DNA of 64,000 nucleotides from positions 6,758,001 to 6,822,000 of the forward strand of contig NZ_CP136624.1 in NCBI RefSeq assembly GCF_032917945.1, written 5' to 3'. The stretch is from Bradyrhizobium sp. sBnM-33 (GTDB lineage: Bacteria; Pseudomonadota; Alphaproteobacteria; Rhizobiales; Xanthobacteraceae). Positions within the stretch are counted from its first letter, which is position 1, and each line of letters begins with the position of its first letter. Below are positions 46,106 to 55,868 of the stretch, one piece after another. The notes beneath the pieces were generated by a model. It did no database searches. It was not told where the DNA came from and saw only the letters and a list, made by a program, of their open reading frames with translations. Position numbers and translations under genes: made by a program.

Positions 46106-46969
46106 TCAGGACCGCTGATCGAGATGCGCGCGCAGTTCATCGATCGAGGCGAAGCGCATCATCCCCTCCGGCATCTGGGCCTCGATCGAACCGTCGGAGT
46201 AGAGGGAATATGCCATGCCATCGACGACGCCGGACTTCAGCACCGTCACCGCCGGCTGATCCTCCGTGCGCGGCGGTCCACCATTGGCTTCCGCCGGCGC
46301 CGGGGGTGTGCGGCCGCCGCGGCGCTGCAGCGGGGTTTCACTGGGTTTTGCGCGCTCCGCTTTCGGCCAGGTTTCCTCGAACGACGCCCGTGGCGGTTCG
46401 GCCGGCTCGACCGGCGGCACGGCGGGTGGATTGGAACGAAGGTCCGATGACAAAAGGTCCGGCGGCAGCGGCTCACTGGCGCGCCCCTGCGCGCGCTCGC
46501 GCTCTCTTCGCGACGTCGAAGAAAACAGCAAATTGCGCTTCGGTTTCGGAGCCGACGGTGCGGGTTCGGGGTGTGTCGGCTCCGGGATCGGGTGATCGCG
46601 CAGGACAGCCTCGTTCTGCCAAGGCGGCGGCACCGCTGGCGAGAAAGGCGGCGGTGCTGTTGGGGGGAATGGTCCGGGACCAGTGGGCTGATCGGCGGCC
46701 GGGAAACCGCCTTCGAAGGGAGCGAAATCCCGCACCGCGGCCTCGCCGCGCGCTTCAGACACGCCAGCGCCGAGCCGCCGCGCAACGTTCTTCAGCTCCC
46801 GGACCGCTATCCAGAGCGCGAGCATGATCGCGCCGGTGCAGACGCCGATCACGCCGGCGATGATCAACGTGTTGCCGGTGCTGAATTCCTTGATCGGGAT
46901 CCCGAAGCCGATCGCCAGCAGCCCCGCCAAAACGAGGCCGATCGCGGCGACCAACATAACAACCATCAT
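46106..46969 (-). CDS. Membrane protein with Pro-rich linker and C-terminal domain, 287 aa
   Basis: Two membrane helices (about 3-23 and 33-54) are followed by a Pro/Arg-rich disordered linker (about 75-235, e.g. PFPPTAPPPFSPAVPPPW) and a short folded C-terminus (SGVVDGMAYSLYSDGSIEAQMPEG, RFASIDELRAHLDQR). The C-terminal pattern recurs in Bradyrhizobium proteins, as I recall, but no name is known to me. ATG 46969 and ATG 46966 are equivalent. Probably an inner-membrane protein of unknown role. Confidence 0.7.
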   Translation of the reverse strand: MMVVMLVAAIGLVLAGLLAIGFGIPIKEFSTGNTLIIAGVIGVCTGAIMLALWIAVRELKNVARRLGAGVSEARGEAAVRDFAPFEGGFPAADQPTGPGPFPPTAPPPFSPAVPPPWQNEAVLRDHPIPEPTHPEPAPSAPKPKRNLLFSSTSRRERERAQGRASEPLPPDLLSSDLRSNPPAVPPVEPAEPPRASFEETWPKAERAKPSETPLQRRGGRTPPAPAEANGGPPRTEDQPAVTVLKSGVVDGMAYSLYSDGSIEAQMPEGMMRFASIDELRAHLDQRS

Positions 46970-47309
46970 TGAACTAACCCCTCAGCCGCGCCCGAAACGC
47001 TCGCAAGCCGCCCAACGCCACGATACCGTCATATTGTGCGCATCGCCACCCGCCAAATTGCACACTGGGTTCCGCATAGCGTTGTTCGGTTACAGGAATC
47101 CCGGTCGCGGGTGTTTCGTGCCATTCAGGTGCCGTTCACTCCGGCGCCCGTAGTTTTACCACCTACCAATTACTGCCCTTTTGTTGCATTGCATCAGGGA
47201 TTTACGCCACAATTCCCAATTACTTGGTAATGGAACTGAGCTATATGGGTACCCGGGGAATGAGGCTCAAGAATATCCAAGCTGGGCCATAGGGGACTCT
47301 GGGCTACCA
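46970..47309. other. Divergent intergenic region before glycosyltransferase 39
   Basis: 340 bp, noticeably richer in A+T than its flanks from about 47150 on. No gene is visible. A short inverted repeat ATTAC-TTG-GTAAT lies at 47219-47231, 79 bp before the glycosyltransferase start, and may be a promoter element. Confidence 0.4.
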
Positions 47310-48959
47310 ATGTCATCCATCACGACTTCTGCCCTCGATACGCCTTCACGGCGCTCGTTGGAGCGGACCTGTGACGACCTTGCCATCTTCGTGCTGGCCG
47401 TTGTCACCCTCGTCGCTGGCCTGACCTTCCGCGACTATGGGCTGGGCTGGGACGACTACACGCACGCCGAATATGCCGATCTGCTGCTGCGGATGTACGG
47501 TTCCGGCTTCAAGGATACCGGCGCGCTGTCGTTCGCCAATCTCTACATGTATGGCGGCGGCTTCGACATGGCGGCCGCCCTGCTGCACAAGGTCATCCCG
47601 CTCGAATTGTTCGAAACGCGCCGCCTGCTCGGCGCCGTCGTCGGCCTGATCGGTCTTGCCGTGACCTGGCGGCTGGCGCGGCGCGTCGGCGGCCCGCTTG
47701 CCGGGCTCGCGACGCTGCTCTTGCTGGCGCTGTGTCCGACCTTCTACGGGCACATGTTCATGAACCCGAAGGACGCGCCGTTTGCCGTCTCGATGGTGAT
47801 CCTGATCCTGGGTCTGGTGCGCCTCGCCGAGGAGTATCCCGCGCCTTCGCCGCGAACCATCCTGATCATAGGCCTCGGCGCCGGCCTCTCGATCGGCTGC
47901 CGGATCCTCGGCGGGCTGGCGGTGGTCTATGCGATGGTGGGCTTCGTCCCGCTGTTGATCGAGGACGTCCGCACGCAAGGCTCGCGCGAGGCGATCCGCC
48001 GCTTCGCCCATGTCGTGTACGTGCTGCTGCCCGGCCTCGTGCTCGGGTACCTGATCATGGGCCTGGTGTGGCCGTGGTCGATTATGGAGCCGGACCACCC
48101 CTTCAAGGCGCTGACCTATTTCTCGCATTTCTTCGAAAAACCGTGGAAGGAAATGTTCGACGGGGCGCTGGTCTCGGTGCCGGACATGCCATGGTCCTAC
48201 CTGCCGACTCTGTTCGCGCTGCAGCTTCCCGAGATATTGCTCGCGCTTCTGCTCGCCGGCGTCGTCGGCAGCTTTATGTCGCTGTCGCGCGTGGACGTGG
48301 CAGCGCGCCGCAAGACCATCTTCCTGATGTTGACGCTGGCGGCCACGCTGCCGCTGGTGATCGCGATGGTGAAGCGGCCGGCGCTCTACAACGGCATCCG
48401 GCATTTCGTTTTCGTGATCCCGCCGATGGCCGTGCTAGCCGGCGCATCGTTCGCCTGGGGTATGAACTGGCTGAAGAACAATCACCGCCGGTGGCAACCG
48501 GCGGCGCTAGCGGTGTTCACGTTCGGCCTGCTGTTGCCGCTCAGCGAGATGATCCGCCTGCACCCTTACGAATACACCCACTTCAATCACATCGCCGGCA
48601 CCGTTCGCGGCGCCGACAAGATGTTTATGCTGGATTATTGGGGGCTGGCGCTGAAGCAGGCTTCCGACGGTCTGCGCGAAGAGCTGGTCGAACGGCAGGA
48701 ATTCCCTCCACAGGGACGCAAGTGGAAGGTCGCGGTGTGCGGCCCGCAGCGCCCGGCGCAGGTGGCGCTCGGTCCCGACTTCACGATCGGCTGGGACAGC
48801 CAGTCGGCCGACTTCGCGATGACGCTGGGCGAGTTCTACTGCAAGGGCCTCACTGCACCGGTCATGGTCGAAATCAAGCGCGACGATGTCGTGTTCGCGC
48901 GCGTCTATGACATCCGCGGCCGCGCCATCTCGACACTGCTGGCGATTCCAGCGCCGTAA
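47310..48959 (+). CDS. GT39-like polytopic glycosyltransferase
   Basis: 549 aa with about 11-12 membrane helices. The first periplasmic loop has the acidic motif DYGLGWDDYTHAEYADLL (about 36-53), matching the catalytic Asp/Glu region of ArnT/PMT-type transferases that use polyprenyl-phosphate sugars. Family clues include RRLLGAVVGLIGLAVTWRLARRVGG and PTFYGHMFMNPKDAPFA. ATG 47310 was chosen, since upstream sequence has no protein character. Sugar and acceptor unknown; lipid or protein glycosylation in the periplasm is the family expectation. Confidence 0.85.
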   Translation: MSSITTSALDTPSRRSLERTCDDLAIFVLAVVTLVAGLTFRDYGLGWDDYTHAEYADLLLRMYGSGFKDTGALSFANLYMYGGGFDMAAALLHKVIPLELFETRRLLGAVVGLIGLAVTWRLARRVGGPLAGLATLLLLALCPTFYGHMFMNPKDAPFAVSMVILILGLVRLAEEYPAPSPRTILIIGLGAGLSIGCRILGGLAVVYAMVGFVPLLIEDVRTQGSREAIRRFAHVVYVLLPGLVLGYLIMGLVWPWSIMEPDHPFKALTYFSHFFEKPWKEMFDGALVSVPDMPWSYLPTLFALQLPEILLALLLAGVVGSFMSLSRVDVAARRKTIFLMLTLAATLPLVIAMVKRPALYNGIRHFVFVIPPMAVLAGASFAWGMNWLKNNHRRWQPAALAVFTFGLLLPLSEMIRLHPYEYTHFNHIAGTVRGADKMFMLDYWGLALKQASDGLREELVERQEFPPQGRKWKVAVCGPQRPAQVALGPDFTIGWDSQSADFAMTLGEFYCKGLTAPVMVEIKRDDVVFARVYDIRGRAISTLLAIPAP

Positions 48960-49063
48960 GTCGGCAAGAGCATAACTGCCACCCGTGATGCCTGCCTTGC
49001 TGGCCATCCGGCACAGGGCTAGGCTAGCTCCCGAAATCAACAATTTTCGGGAGAAGCCACGCC

Positions 49064-49843
49064 ATGTCGCCAGCCGAAGCTCGCCTGAAACAAGTTCCAT
49101 CCGGCATCACGGATGCCGAGTGGAACCAGCGCGTCAATCTCGCCGCCTGCTATCGCCTCGTCGCGCTCTATGGCTGGGACGATCTGGTCGATACCCACAT
49201 CTCGGCGCGCGTGCCCGGCCCCGACCATCACTTTCTGATCAATCCTTACGGCTTGATGTTCGAGGAAATCACGGCGTCGAGCCTGGTGAAGGTCGATCTC
49301 CACGGCAACCAGCTCAGCGAGAGCGAATACAGCATCAACCCGGCCGGCTTCACCATCCACTCGGCGATCCATGAGGTGCGCGAGGATGCCGGCTGCGTGC
49401 TCCATCTGCACACGCCCGACGGGACAGCGGTGGCGAGCTGCATGGAGGGCCTGCTGCCGATGAACCAGACCGCGCAGTTCGTCACCCACGATCTCGCCTA
49501 CCACGATTACGAAGGCGTGGCGCTGGACCACGACGAGCGCCCGCGGCTGCAGAAGGACCTCGGCAACAAGAACCACATGCTGTTGCGCAACCACGGCACC
49601 CTCACCGTCGGCCGTTCGGTCGCCGCCGCCTTCGAGCGCATGTACCATCTGGAGCGGGCCTGCACGATGCAGGTGCGCACGCGCATGCTGGGGCCCACCG
49701 CCTACCCGATCGAGCAGGCCGTGATCGACAAGAACGAGCGGCTGTTCGCCAACGCCGATTTCGCGGAACGGCGCTCGACCGAGCTGGTATGGCCGCCGCT
49801 GTTGCGCAAGCTCGATCGCATCGATCCGAGCTACAACAGCTGA
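49064..49843 (+). CDS. Class II aldolase/adducin family protein
   Basis: 259 aa. The zinc-binding class II aldolase fold is visible through VALYGWDDLVDTHISARV, the metal histidines in VLHLHTPDGTAV, the HGTLTVG loop and the PYGLMFEEITASSLVKVDL region. Such proteins cleave or epimerise sugar phosphates or decarboxylate related acids. A GGGAGAAGCC box precedes ATG 49064. The NAD-dependent epimerase gene follows 24 bp later, so the two likely form a short sugar or sugar-acid pathway. Confidence 0.9.
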   Translation: MSPAEARLKQVPSGITDAEWNQRVNLAACYRLVALYGWDDLVDTHISARVPGPDHHFLINPYGLMFEEITASSLVKVDLHGNQLSESEYSINPAGFTIHSAIHEVREDAGCVLHLHTPDGTAVASCMEGLLPMNQTAQFVTHDLAYHDYEGVALDHDERPRLQKDLGNKNHMLLRNHGTLTVGRSVAAAFERMYHLERACTMQVRTRMLGPTAYPIEQAVIDKNERLFANADFAERRSTELVWPPLLRKLDRIDPSYNS

Positions 49844-49867
49844 GCCCGAAGAGAAGGTCATCGCGGC

Positions 49868-50851
49868 GTGACGGTACTGGTGACCGGCAGTTCCGGCCAT
49901 CTCGGCGAGGCGCTGATGCGTACGTTGCGGGCGCAGCGGCGCGAGACCATCGGTATTGACGTTCTGCCCGGCGTGTTTACACACCACGTGGGCTCGATTA
50001 CTGACCGCGCGTTCGTGCGCCGCTGCATGAACGGCATCACGACCGTGCTGCACGCCGCGACGCTGCACAAGCCGCACGTGGCTACCCACAGCCGCCAGGA
50101 ATTTATCGACGTCAACATCACCGGCACGCTCAATTTGCTCGAAGAAGCCGCGGCAGCCGGCATCACGGCATTTGTCTACACCAGCACCACAAGCGTCTTC
50201 GGCGAGGCGCTGGTGCCACCGCCGGGCGAGCCGGCGGCCTGGATCACCGAAGATGTCACGGCCGTGCCGAAAAACATCTATGGCGTCACCAAGGCCGCCG
50301 CGGAGGATCTGTGCCAGCTCTTTGCGCGCAATGACGCGATTCGCACCATCGTGCTGCGCACCTCGCGCTTCTTTCCCGAAGAGGATGACAATCGCGCGAC
50401 ACGCGAGGCCTACACCGACGCCAACATCAAGACCAACGAGTTCCTCTATCGGCGCGTCGATATCGAAGACGTGGTCAGCGCGCATCTTTTGGCGGCCGAC
50501 CGCGCGCCATCGACTGGCTTCGCGAAATACATCATCAGCGCCACCACGCCATTCTCACGCAACGACACGGCGGAACTGCGCAACGACGCGCCGCGTGTGG
50601 TCCGCCGTTACGTGCCGGAGTTTGAGGCTGAATTTGCGTGGCGCGGCTGGAGGATGATTCCAGGCATCGATCGCGTCTACGTCAACGACCGCGCACGTGC
50701 CGAACTCGGCTGGCAGCCGCGCCATGATTTCCGCGCGCTGATTGCGCGGCTGCAGGCCGGCGGGGATATCCGCAGTCCGCTCGCGCGCGAGATCGGCAGC
50801 AAGGGCTATCACGACCGCGTCTTTCGCGAGGGACCCTACCCGGTGGAGTGA
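49868..50851 (+). CDS. NAD(P)-dependent epimerase/dehydratase (extended SDR)
   Basis: 327 aa. It has a Rossmann motif TGSSGHLGE (about 6-14), a conserved Asp (GIDVLPG), the active-site Tyr-x3-Lys YGVTKAA with the upstream Thr/Ser (TSTTSVFGEA), and a substrate domain with VDIEDVVSAHLLAA. Start is GTG 49868 with AAGGTC upstream. It pairs with the class II aldolase gene and is followed by a strong terminator. The substrate, probably a nucleotide sugar or sugar acid, cannot be set from sequence alone. Confidence 0.9.
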   Translation: MTVLVTGSSGHLGEALMRTLRAQRRETIGIDVLPGVFTHHVGSITDRAFVRRCMNGITTVLHAATLHKPHVATHSRQEFIDVNITGTLNLLEEAAAAGITAFVYTSTTSVFGEALVPPPGEPAAWITEDVTAVPKNIYGVTKAAAEDLCQLFARNDAIRTIVLRTSRFFPEEDDNRATREAYTDANIKTNEFLYRRVDIEDVVSAHLLAADRAPSTGFAKYIISATTPFSRNDTAELRNDAPRVVRRYVPEFEAEFAWRGWRMIPGIDRVYVNDRARAELGWQPRHDFRALIARLQAGGDIRSPLAREIGSKGYHDRVFREGPYPVE

Positions 50852-50931
50852 CGGCGCGAGAGATATCCGGTGGACAAGCCGCGCGGATGCGCTAAACTGC
50901 CTGTCACACACCCTCTACACGTCTTGAAATC

Positions 50932-50966
50932 AAACGCCGTCCAATCCCGGGCGGCGTTTTTATTTT
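50932..50966 (+). terminator. Rho-independent terminator after the epimerase gene
   Basis: An 8-bp stem (AAACGCCG / CGGCGTTT) with a 12-nt loop is followed by TTTTTATTTT, a classic U-tract. Confidence 0.9.
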
Positions 50967-50976
50967 AAGTAGCTCC

Positions 50977-51102
50977 GTAGGGTGGGCAAAGCGACTTGTC
51001 CGCCGTAGCTCGCAGAGCGAAGGCGGAAGCGTGCCCACCATCAAAAGACCGGCTCACCGGCTAGACGGTCGGCACGTCGCTTCGCGCCTTTGCCCACCCT
51101 AC
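50977..51102. repeat. 126-bp rhizobial intergenic palindromic repeat
   Basis: The arms GTAGGGTGGGCAAAG (50977-50991) and CTTTGCCCACCCTAC (51088-51102) are perfect inverted copies of 15 bp. The interior carries CGC-rich imperfect repeats such as GCGTGCCCACCATC. This element, with the same arms, is widespread in Bradyrhizobium intergenic DNA as I recall. It lies between the terminator and the dipeptidase stop codon. Confidence 0.85.
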
Positions 51103-51112
51103 CGCTCCCGCG

Positions 51113-52513
51113 CTACTTCCCCTCCGCGAACGCGCCCAGGATCCGCGCCCAGGAGCGGATACCCTTGTGATAGCTCTTCAGGTCGTACTTCTCGTTCGGC
51201 GAATGAATGTTGTCGTCGTCGAGACCGAAGCCGACCAGCACGGTGTCGAGACCTAACGTGCGCTTGAAATCCGCCACGATCGGAATCGAGGCGCCGGAGC
51301 CGATCAGGAGCGCCTCCTTGCCCCACTCGTCCGTCAGCGCGCGCTTGGCGGCCGCCAGCGGCCTCATGTTCCAGTCGAGCGCAATCGCCGGCGCGTTGGA
51401 ATGGTCGGTGAACTCGGCCTTGCAATCGGCGGGCACGCGCGCCCTGACGTAATCGCGGAAGGCTTTTCGGATTTTCTCCGGATCTTGTCCCTCCACCAGC
51501 CGGAACGAAACCTTGGCGGAAGCTTCCGCCGGGATTACCGTCTTCGAGCCCTCGCCGGTATAGCCACCGATGATGCCGTTGATGTCGCAGGTCGGGCGCG
51601 AGGAAACCTGTTCGATCAGGAGGCGATCCTTTTCACCGGCCGGAATGGAAAGGCCGATCGGCTTCAGGAACGATTCCGGCGTGAGGTTGAGATTCTTCCA
51701 CTGCGCCAGGATGTCCGACGGCAGGTCTTTTACGCCATCGTAGAATCCGGGAATGGTGATGTGGCCGTTCTCGTCATGCAGGCCGCCGAGAACGTTGGTC
51801 AGCACCCGGATCGGGTTGCGCGCGCCGCCGCCAAAAATGCCGGAATGGAGGTCGCGATTGGCGGCCTTGATCTTGACCTCGTCATAGACGAGCCCGCGCA
51901 GCGAAGTCGTGATCGCCGGCGTGTTCTGGTCCCACATACCGGTGTCGCAGACGAGCGCGAAGTCGGCCTTCAGATCAGCCTTGTTCGCTTCCAGGAACGG
52001 CACGAAGTTTTTCGATCCGATTTCCTCTTCACCCTCGATAATGATGGTGATGTCGACCGGCAGCGATCCTGTGACCTTCTTCCAGGCGCGGCAGGCCTCG
52101 ACGAAAGTCATCAACTGGCCCTTGTCGTCCTCGGCGCCGCGCGCGACGATGATCTTGCGGCCGTCGGCATGGTCGGTGACAACAGGCTCGAACGGCGGCC
52201 GGTGCCACAAATTGAGCGGATCGACGGGCTGCACGTCATAATGTCCGTAGAACAGCACGTGCGGCCGGCTGCCCCCGCCGCCATTGGCTTTCGCGACGAT
52301 CGCCGGATGCCCCGCCGTCGGCCTCACCTCGGCCTTGAAGCCGAGCGTCGCGATATCCTTTGCCAGATGATCGGCGGCCGCCTTGCAATCGCCGGCAAAA
52401 GCCGGATCGGCCGAGATCGACTTGATCCGCAACAGCGCGAACAGCCGTTCAAGGCTGTTGTCGAAATCGGCGTCGATGTGATCGAGGACCGGCTGAATCT
52501 TGGCGTTGGACAT
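51113..52513 (-). CDS. M20-family dipeptidase
   Basis: 466 aa metallopeptidase of the CNDP-type M20A group. The metal motifs are visible: HYDVQP (about 91-96), ARGAEDDKGQL with the second metal ligands, the catalytic Glu pair EGEEEIGS, and CDTGMWDQ. The dimerisation or lid domain follows with HSGIFGG. It probably cleaves dipeptides or related amides in the cytoplasm. It lies seven bases after the GT87 gene on the same strand; a functional link is not obvious. Confidence 0.93.
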   Translation of the reverse strand: MSNAKIQPVLDHIDADFDNSLERLFALLRIKSISADPAFAGDCKAAADHLAKDIATLGFKAEVRPTAGHPAIVAKANGGGGSRPHVLFYGHYDVQPVDPLNLWHRPPFEPVVTDHADGRKIIVARGAEDDKGQLMTFVEACRAWKKVTGSLPVDITIIIEGEEEIGSKNFVPFLEANKADLKADFALVCDTGMWDQNTPAITTSLRGLVYDEVKIKAANRDLHSGIFGGGARNPIRVLTNVLGGLHDENGHITIPGFYDGVKDLPSDILAQWKNLNLTPESFLKPIGLSIPAGEKDRLLIEQVSSRPTCDINGIIGGYTGEGSKTVIPAEASAKVSFRLVEGQDPEKIRKAFRDYVRARVPADCKAEFTDHSNAPAIALDWNMRPLAAAKRALTDEWGKEALLIGSGASIPIVADFKRTLGLDTVLVGFGLDDDNIHSPNEKYDLKSYHKGIRSWARILGAFAEGK

Positions 52514-52519
52514 GGCTTG

Positions 52520-53842
52520 TTATCCCTGGCTGCGAGCCTTGTTGTTAGCGTCAAGTTGTAGCTCGCCCGCGGTGTGAGGCAAGGCAACTTCTGCGGCAGG
52601 CGGATGCAATATGTGCCAGACCAGGCCCGCCACCAGCAGGACGGTGGCGGCGAGATTGTTGCCATAGGCCTGCAGATCAACCGGGAACAGCGGCAGCGAC
52701 AGGCACAGCAAGCCGCCCGCAACGGCGAGCAACATCCATGTCCCGGTTTTGACCGGCGGGCGCGGATCGTAAGCGGCGCGGTGGAGCAAAACAGTGATCG
52801 GGAAGAATAGCCACAGGAAGTAGTATTGCCGGGCCAGCGGCGAAGCTACCGTGATCAGGCAAAACAGGATGCCGATCTCTTCGGCATCCGACCGTTCCGT
52901 GCGGCGCAAGGCCGGCGGCATGACAGCGAGATAGCCGAGCCCGATCGCGAGCGAGATCGCCACGACGATCCAGTTCGCCGTCCTGAAATCGACGTCGATG
53001 ATGTTCATCGTGCGCACGGGCTTGGCCGGATTGTCCTGGTTGTAGTTGATCGGCCGCGTCAGCCGGTGCGTCACCGCGATGATTGACTGGTTGACCCACG
53101 ACCAGTTTTGCTCGTCTCGCTGCCCGAACCCCTTCTCCGAACTCGAACCCACCATGCCCTGGTACCAGGTCCTCAGTTCCGTGACATTGTGCTGGAAGCC
53201 GCGAAACGGCGCCGGCAGCACGAACAGAAACAGGCCGATGAAAACCAGCATGCTCGCGGCTGCCGCCCACTGTCTTCGCCACACCAGATAAGGCAACACC
53301 GCGACCGGAAACACCTTGATCGCGGTAGCGAGCGCGAACATGCTTCCTGCCATCCAGCCACGGTGATCGCGCAACAGCCAGAATCCGTAGAGCATCAGCG
53401 CCAGCAGCACGAGATTGGGCTGGCCAAGGTCGAACATATCGAACACGAAGGTGACGGTGACGAAGCCGGGCAGTGCTTCCAGCCATGGCCCGGGCTTGTG
53501 CCCTGATCCCGCCATCGCGTGCGAGAACTGGGCTGTCATCCACCACGCGACGATGTTGAGAAATGACAGGCAAAGATAGAGTGGGATCTTGCCAAACCAG
53601 CTCGGGATCGCCAGCAGCACTGCCGACAGCGGCGGATAGATGAACTCGAAATAGGTGCCGGGGTCGTCAGGGTAGAGATTCTTGCCCTGCAACACCTGCT
53701 GACCGGCCCAGAACCAGAGCGGATAGTCCTTGGTCTTGCCGTTGCCCCAGATTTCCGGGACCAGCACGTCGGCCGTCAACGCGATGCAACAGACCAGAAA
53801 CAGGATATCGAGCGGTCTTCGTAGCGACGGATATCTCAGCAC
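52520..53842 (-). CDS. GT87 (DUF2029)-family membrane glycosyltransferase
   Basis: 440 aa with about ten membrane helices. The first periplasmic loop has FEFIYPPLSAVLLAIP, and the family's YPPL and DFLVYW-like pattern (KDYPLWFWAGQQVLQGKNLY) is clear. The family includes mannosyltransferases that use polyprenyl-phosphate sugars. The product is inner-membrane. It precedes the dipeptidase on the same strand and is the second polytopic transferase in the region. Confidence 0.88.
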   Translation of the reverse strand: MLRYPSLRRPLDILFLVCCIALTADVLVPEIWGNGKTKDYPLWFWAGQQVLQGKNLYPDDPGTYFEFIYPPLSAVLLAIPSWFGKIPLYLCLSFLNIVAWWMTAQFSHAMAGSGHKPGPWLEALPGFVTVTFVFDMFDLGQPNLVLLALMLYGFWLLRDHRGWMAGSMFALATAIKVFPVAVLPYLVWRRQWAAAASMLVFIGLFLFVLPAPFRGFQHNVTELRTWYQGMVGSSSEKGFGQRDEQNWSWVNQSIIAVTHRLTRPINYNQDNPAKPVRTMNIIDVDFRTANWIVVAISLAIGLGYLAVMPPALRRTERSDAEEIGILFCLITVASPLARQYYFLWLFFPITVLLHRAAYDPRPPVKTGTWMLLAVAGGLLCLSLPLFPVDLQAYGNNLAATVLLVAGLVWHILHPPAAEVALPHTAGELQLDANNKARSQG

Positions 53843-53917
53843 ACGCTCGTTCCGGATTCAGAGGAGATTACGTCGCAGCTCTTCACGCGAACCGACTGCC
53901 ATTCGCTCGAAAAAGTC

Positions 53918-55543
53918 CTATCGCCGCAGCAAGCCGCCGAGCGCGCCACGCACCAGCGCGCGACCAACTGAACTGCCGAGCGATCCACCAACGGATTTGC
54001 CGAGATCGGCGACAATGCCGCCGACCACCCTGTTGGTGACGGACCGGGTAACGTCTCGCGCAATCACCTGCCCCGTCGACAGCCTGCCGCGCTTGACGTT
54101 GGTGCCGAAAATCGTGCCGACGATCGAACCGATCTGGCCGAGAATTCCGCCGCCGCCAGCGCCACCATCTTGCCCTTCCGCAGGCGCCGCCGTCGTAGCT
54201 ACCCGCTTCTGCAGCATCTCGTAGGCGGATTCGGCGTCGACCGCGGTGTCGTATTTGCCCTTGACCGGGCTGTTGCCCATGATCGCCTTGCGCTCTTCCG
54301 GCGTGATTGGCCCGATCCGCGCTGTCGGCGGCCGGATCATGACGCGCTCGACCATGGTCGGCGTGCCACCGCCTTCAAGGAACGACACCAGCGCCTCGCC
54401 CTTGCCGAGTTCCATGATGACGCGAGCGGTGTCGAGCTTTGGATTTGGCCGGAAGGTCTGCGCCGCCGCGTTCACCGCCTTCTGGTCGCGAGGCGTGAAG
54501 GCGCGCAACGCGTGCTGCACGCGGTTGCCTAACTGGGCCAGCACCTTGTCCGGCACGTCGATCGGATTTTGCGTGACGAAATAGACGCCGACACCCTTGG
54601 AGCGGATCAGCCGGACCACCTGCTCGATCTTATCGAGCAATGCCTTCGGTGCATCGTTGAACAACAGGTGCGCCTCATCGAAGAAGAACACCAGTTTCGG
54701 CTTCGGCAGGTCGCCGGCTTCCGGAAGCTCTTCGAACAGCTCCGACAGCATCCACAGCAGAAAGGTCGCGTAGAGCCTCGGGTTCTGCATCAGCTTGTCG
54801 GCGACCAGAATGTTGACTATTCCCCGGCCATCGCTGTCCGTCTTCATGAAGTCTTTCAGCAAAAGCGCTGGCTCACCGAAGAATTTAGTGCCGCCCTGGT
54901 TTTCCAGCACCAGAAGCTGGCGCTGAATCGTCCCGATGGTCGCCTTGCTGACATTGCCGAAGCTTTGCGCGGCCTTCCGGATTTCGGCCAGCTCATCCTC
55001 CTCGGCATCGGGCCCCTTTCTGCCGCCAACTGGCGCGATCGCATCCAAGAGCGATCGCAGATCCTTCATGTCGATCAGCGTCAGACCGTTTTCATCCGCT
55101 ACACGGAATGCGACGTTGAGGACGCCTTCCTGCACGTCGTTCAGGTCGAGCATTCGCGACAGCAAAAGCGGTCCCATTTCCGTCACGGTGGCGCGAACCG
55201 GATGGCCCTGCTCGCCGAACACGTCCCAAAACACGGTCGAGAACTGGTCGGGCTGGAATTTAAGGCCCATCTCGCCGGCGCGCTTGAGAATGAAGTCCTT
55301 TGCTTCACCGACTTCAGCAATTCCGGACAGATCGCCCTTGATATCGGCCGCGAACACGGGAACACCGGCGCGGGCAAAGCCCTCCGCCATCACCTGCAGC
55401 GACACGGTCTTGCCGGTGCCGGTCGCGCCGGTGACGAGGCCATGCCGATTGGCAAGCGCCAGCGTCAGCCAAGCCGTCTGTTCGCCTTTTCCGATGAAGA
55501 TCTTCTCGTCGGTATCGGCCGTCTTGTTATCAGAAGTCACCAT
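53918..55543 (-). CDS. HerA-like (DUF853) ATPase
   Basis: 541 aa, AAA-type motor of the HerA/FtsK superfamily. Walker A is GATGTGKTVS (about 39-48), Walker B lies in LVFFFDEAHLLF, and an arginine finger region follows in VRLIRSKGVGVYFVTQNP. The C-terminus is a Gly/Arg-rich tail (VGGSLGSSVGRALVRGALGG) that could contact membranes or nucleic acids. DUF853 proteins are widespread and their role is unclear. Start ATG 55543 has GAAGAGGCG upstream. Confidence 0.9.
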   Translation of the reverse strand: MVTSDNKTADTDEKIFIGKGEQTAWLTLALANRHGLVTGATGTGKTVSLQVMAEGFARAGVPVFAADIKGDLSGIAEVGEAKDFILKRAGEMGLKFQPDQFSTVFWDVFGEQGHPVRATVTEMGPLLLSRMLDLNDVQEGVLNVAFRVADENGLTLIDMKDLRSLLDAIAPVGGRKGPDAEEDELAEIRKAAQSFGNVSKATIGTIQRQLLVLENQGGTKFFGEPALLLKDFMKTDSDGRGIVNILVADKLMQNPRLYATFLLWMLSELFEELPEAGDLPKPKLVFFFDEAHLLFNDAPKALLDKIEQVVRLIRSKGVGVYFVTQNPIDVPDKVLAQLGNRVQHALRAFTPRDQKAVNAAAQTFRPNPKLDTARVIMELGKGEALVSFLEGGGTPTMVERVMIRPPTARIGPITPEERKAIMGNSPVKGKYDTAVDAESAYEMLQKRVATTAAPAEGQDGGAGGGGILGQIGSIVGTIFGTNVKRGRLSTGQVIARDVTRSVTNRVVGGIVADLGKSVGGSLGSSVGRALVRGALGGLLRR

Positions 55544-55868
55544 CGCATCGCCTCTTCGCGCGCCGGGGGATTTGGTGGCGATCATATCGCATCCTGCCCG
55601 CCGATTGAAACGGTCAGCGATACATACGTGAGCATTCGCCCGCCTGTTCGTTCATGCTTCTCATACTTTTTTCCGACCTTTGGCAGAAAAGTCGAGAGCG
55701 CAGCGCAACAAGTCAGCGTGAATCCGGCATTCACTCTTGCATTGCTGCAACACTCGCGACTCGATCTAAGCCTTCGCACGCGCGGATCGCTTGTATTTCA
55801 GATCGCAGGAGCTCAAGATCAATTTAGAAGTACACGACCCGGTTAAACCGGTTGGGGACGGGGCAAAT
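55544..55868. other. Divergent intergenic region HerA-like / 122-aa gene
   Basis: 325 bp with no gene supported. The frame of the plus-strand gene is open upstream to 55791, but that part lacks protein character. Nothing else distinctive was seen. Confidence 0.4.
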
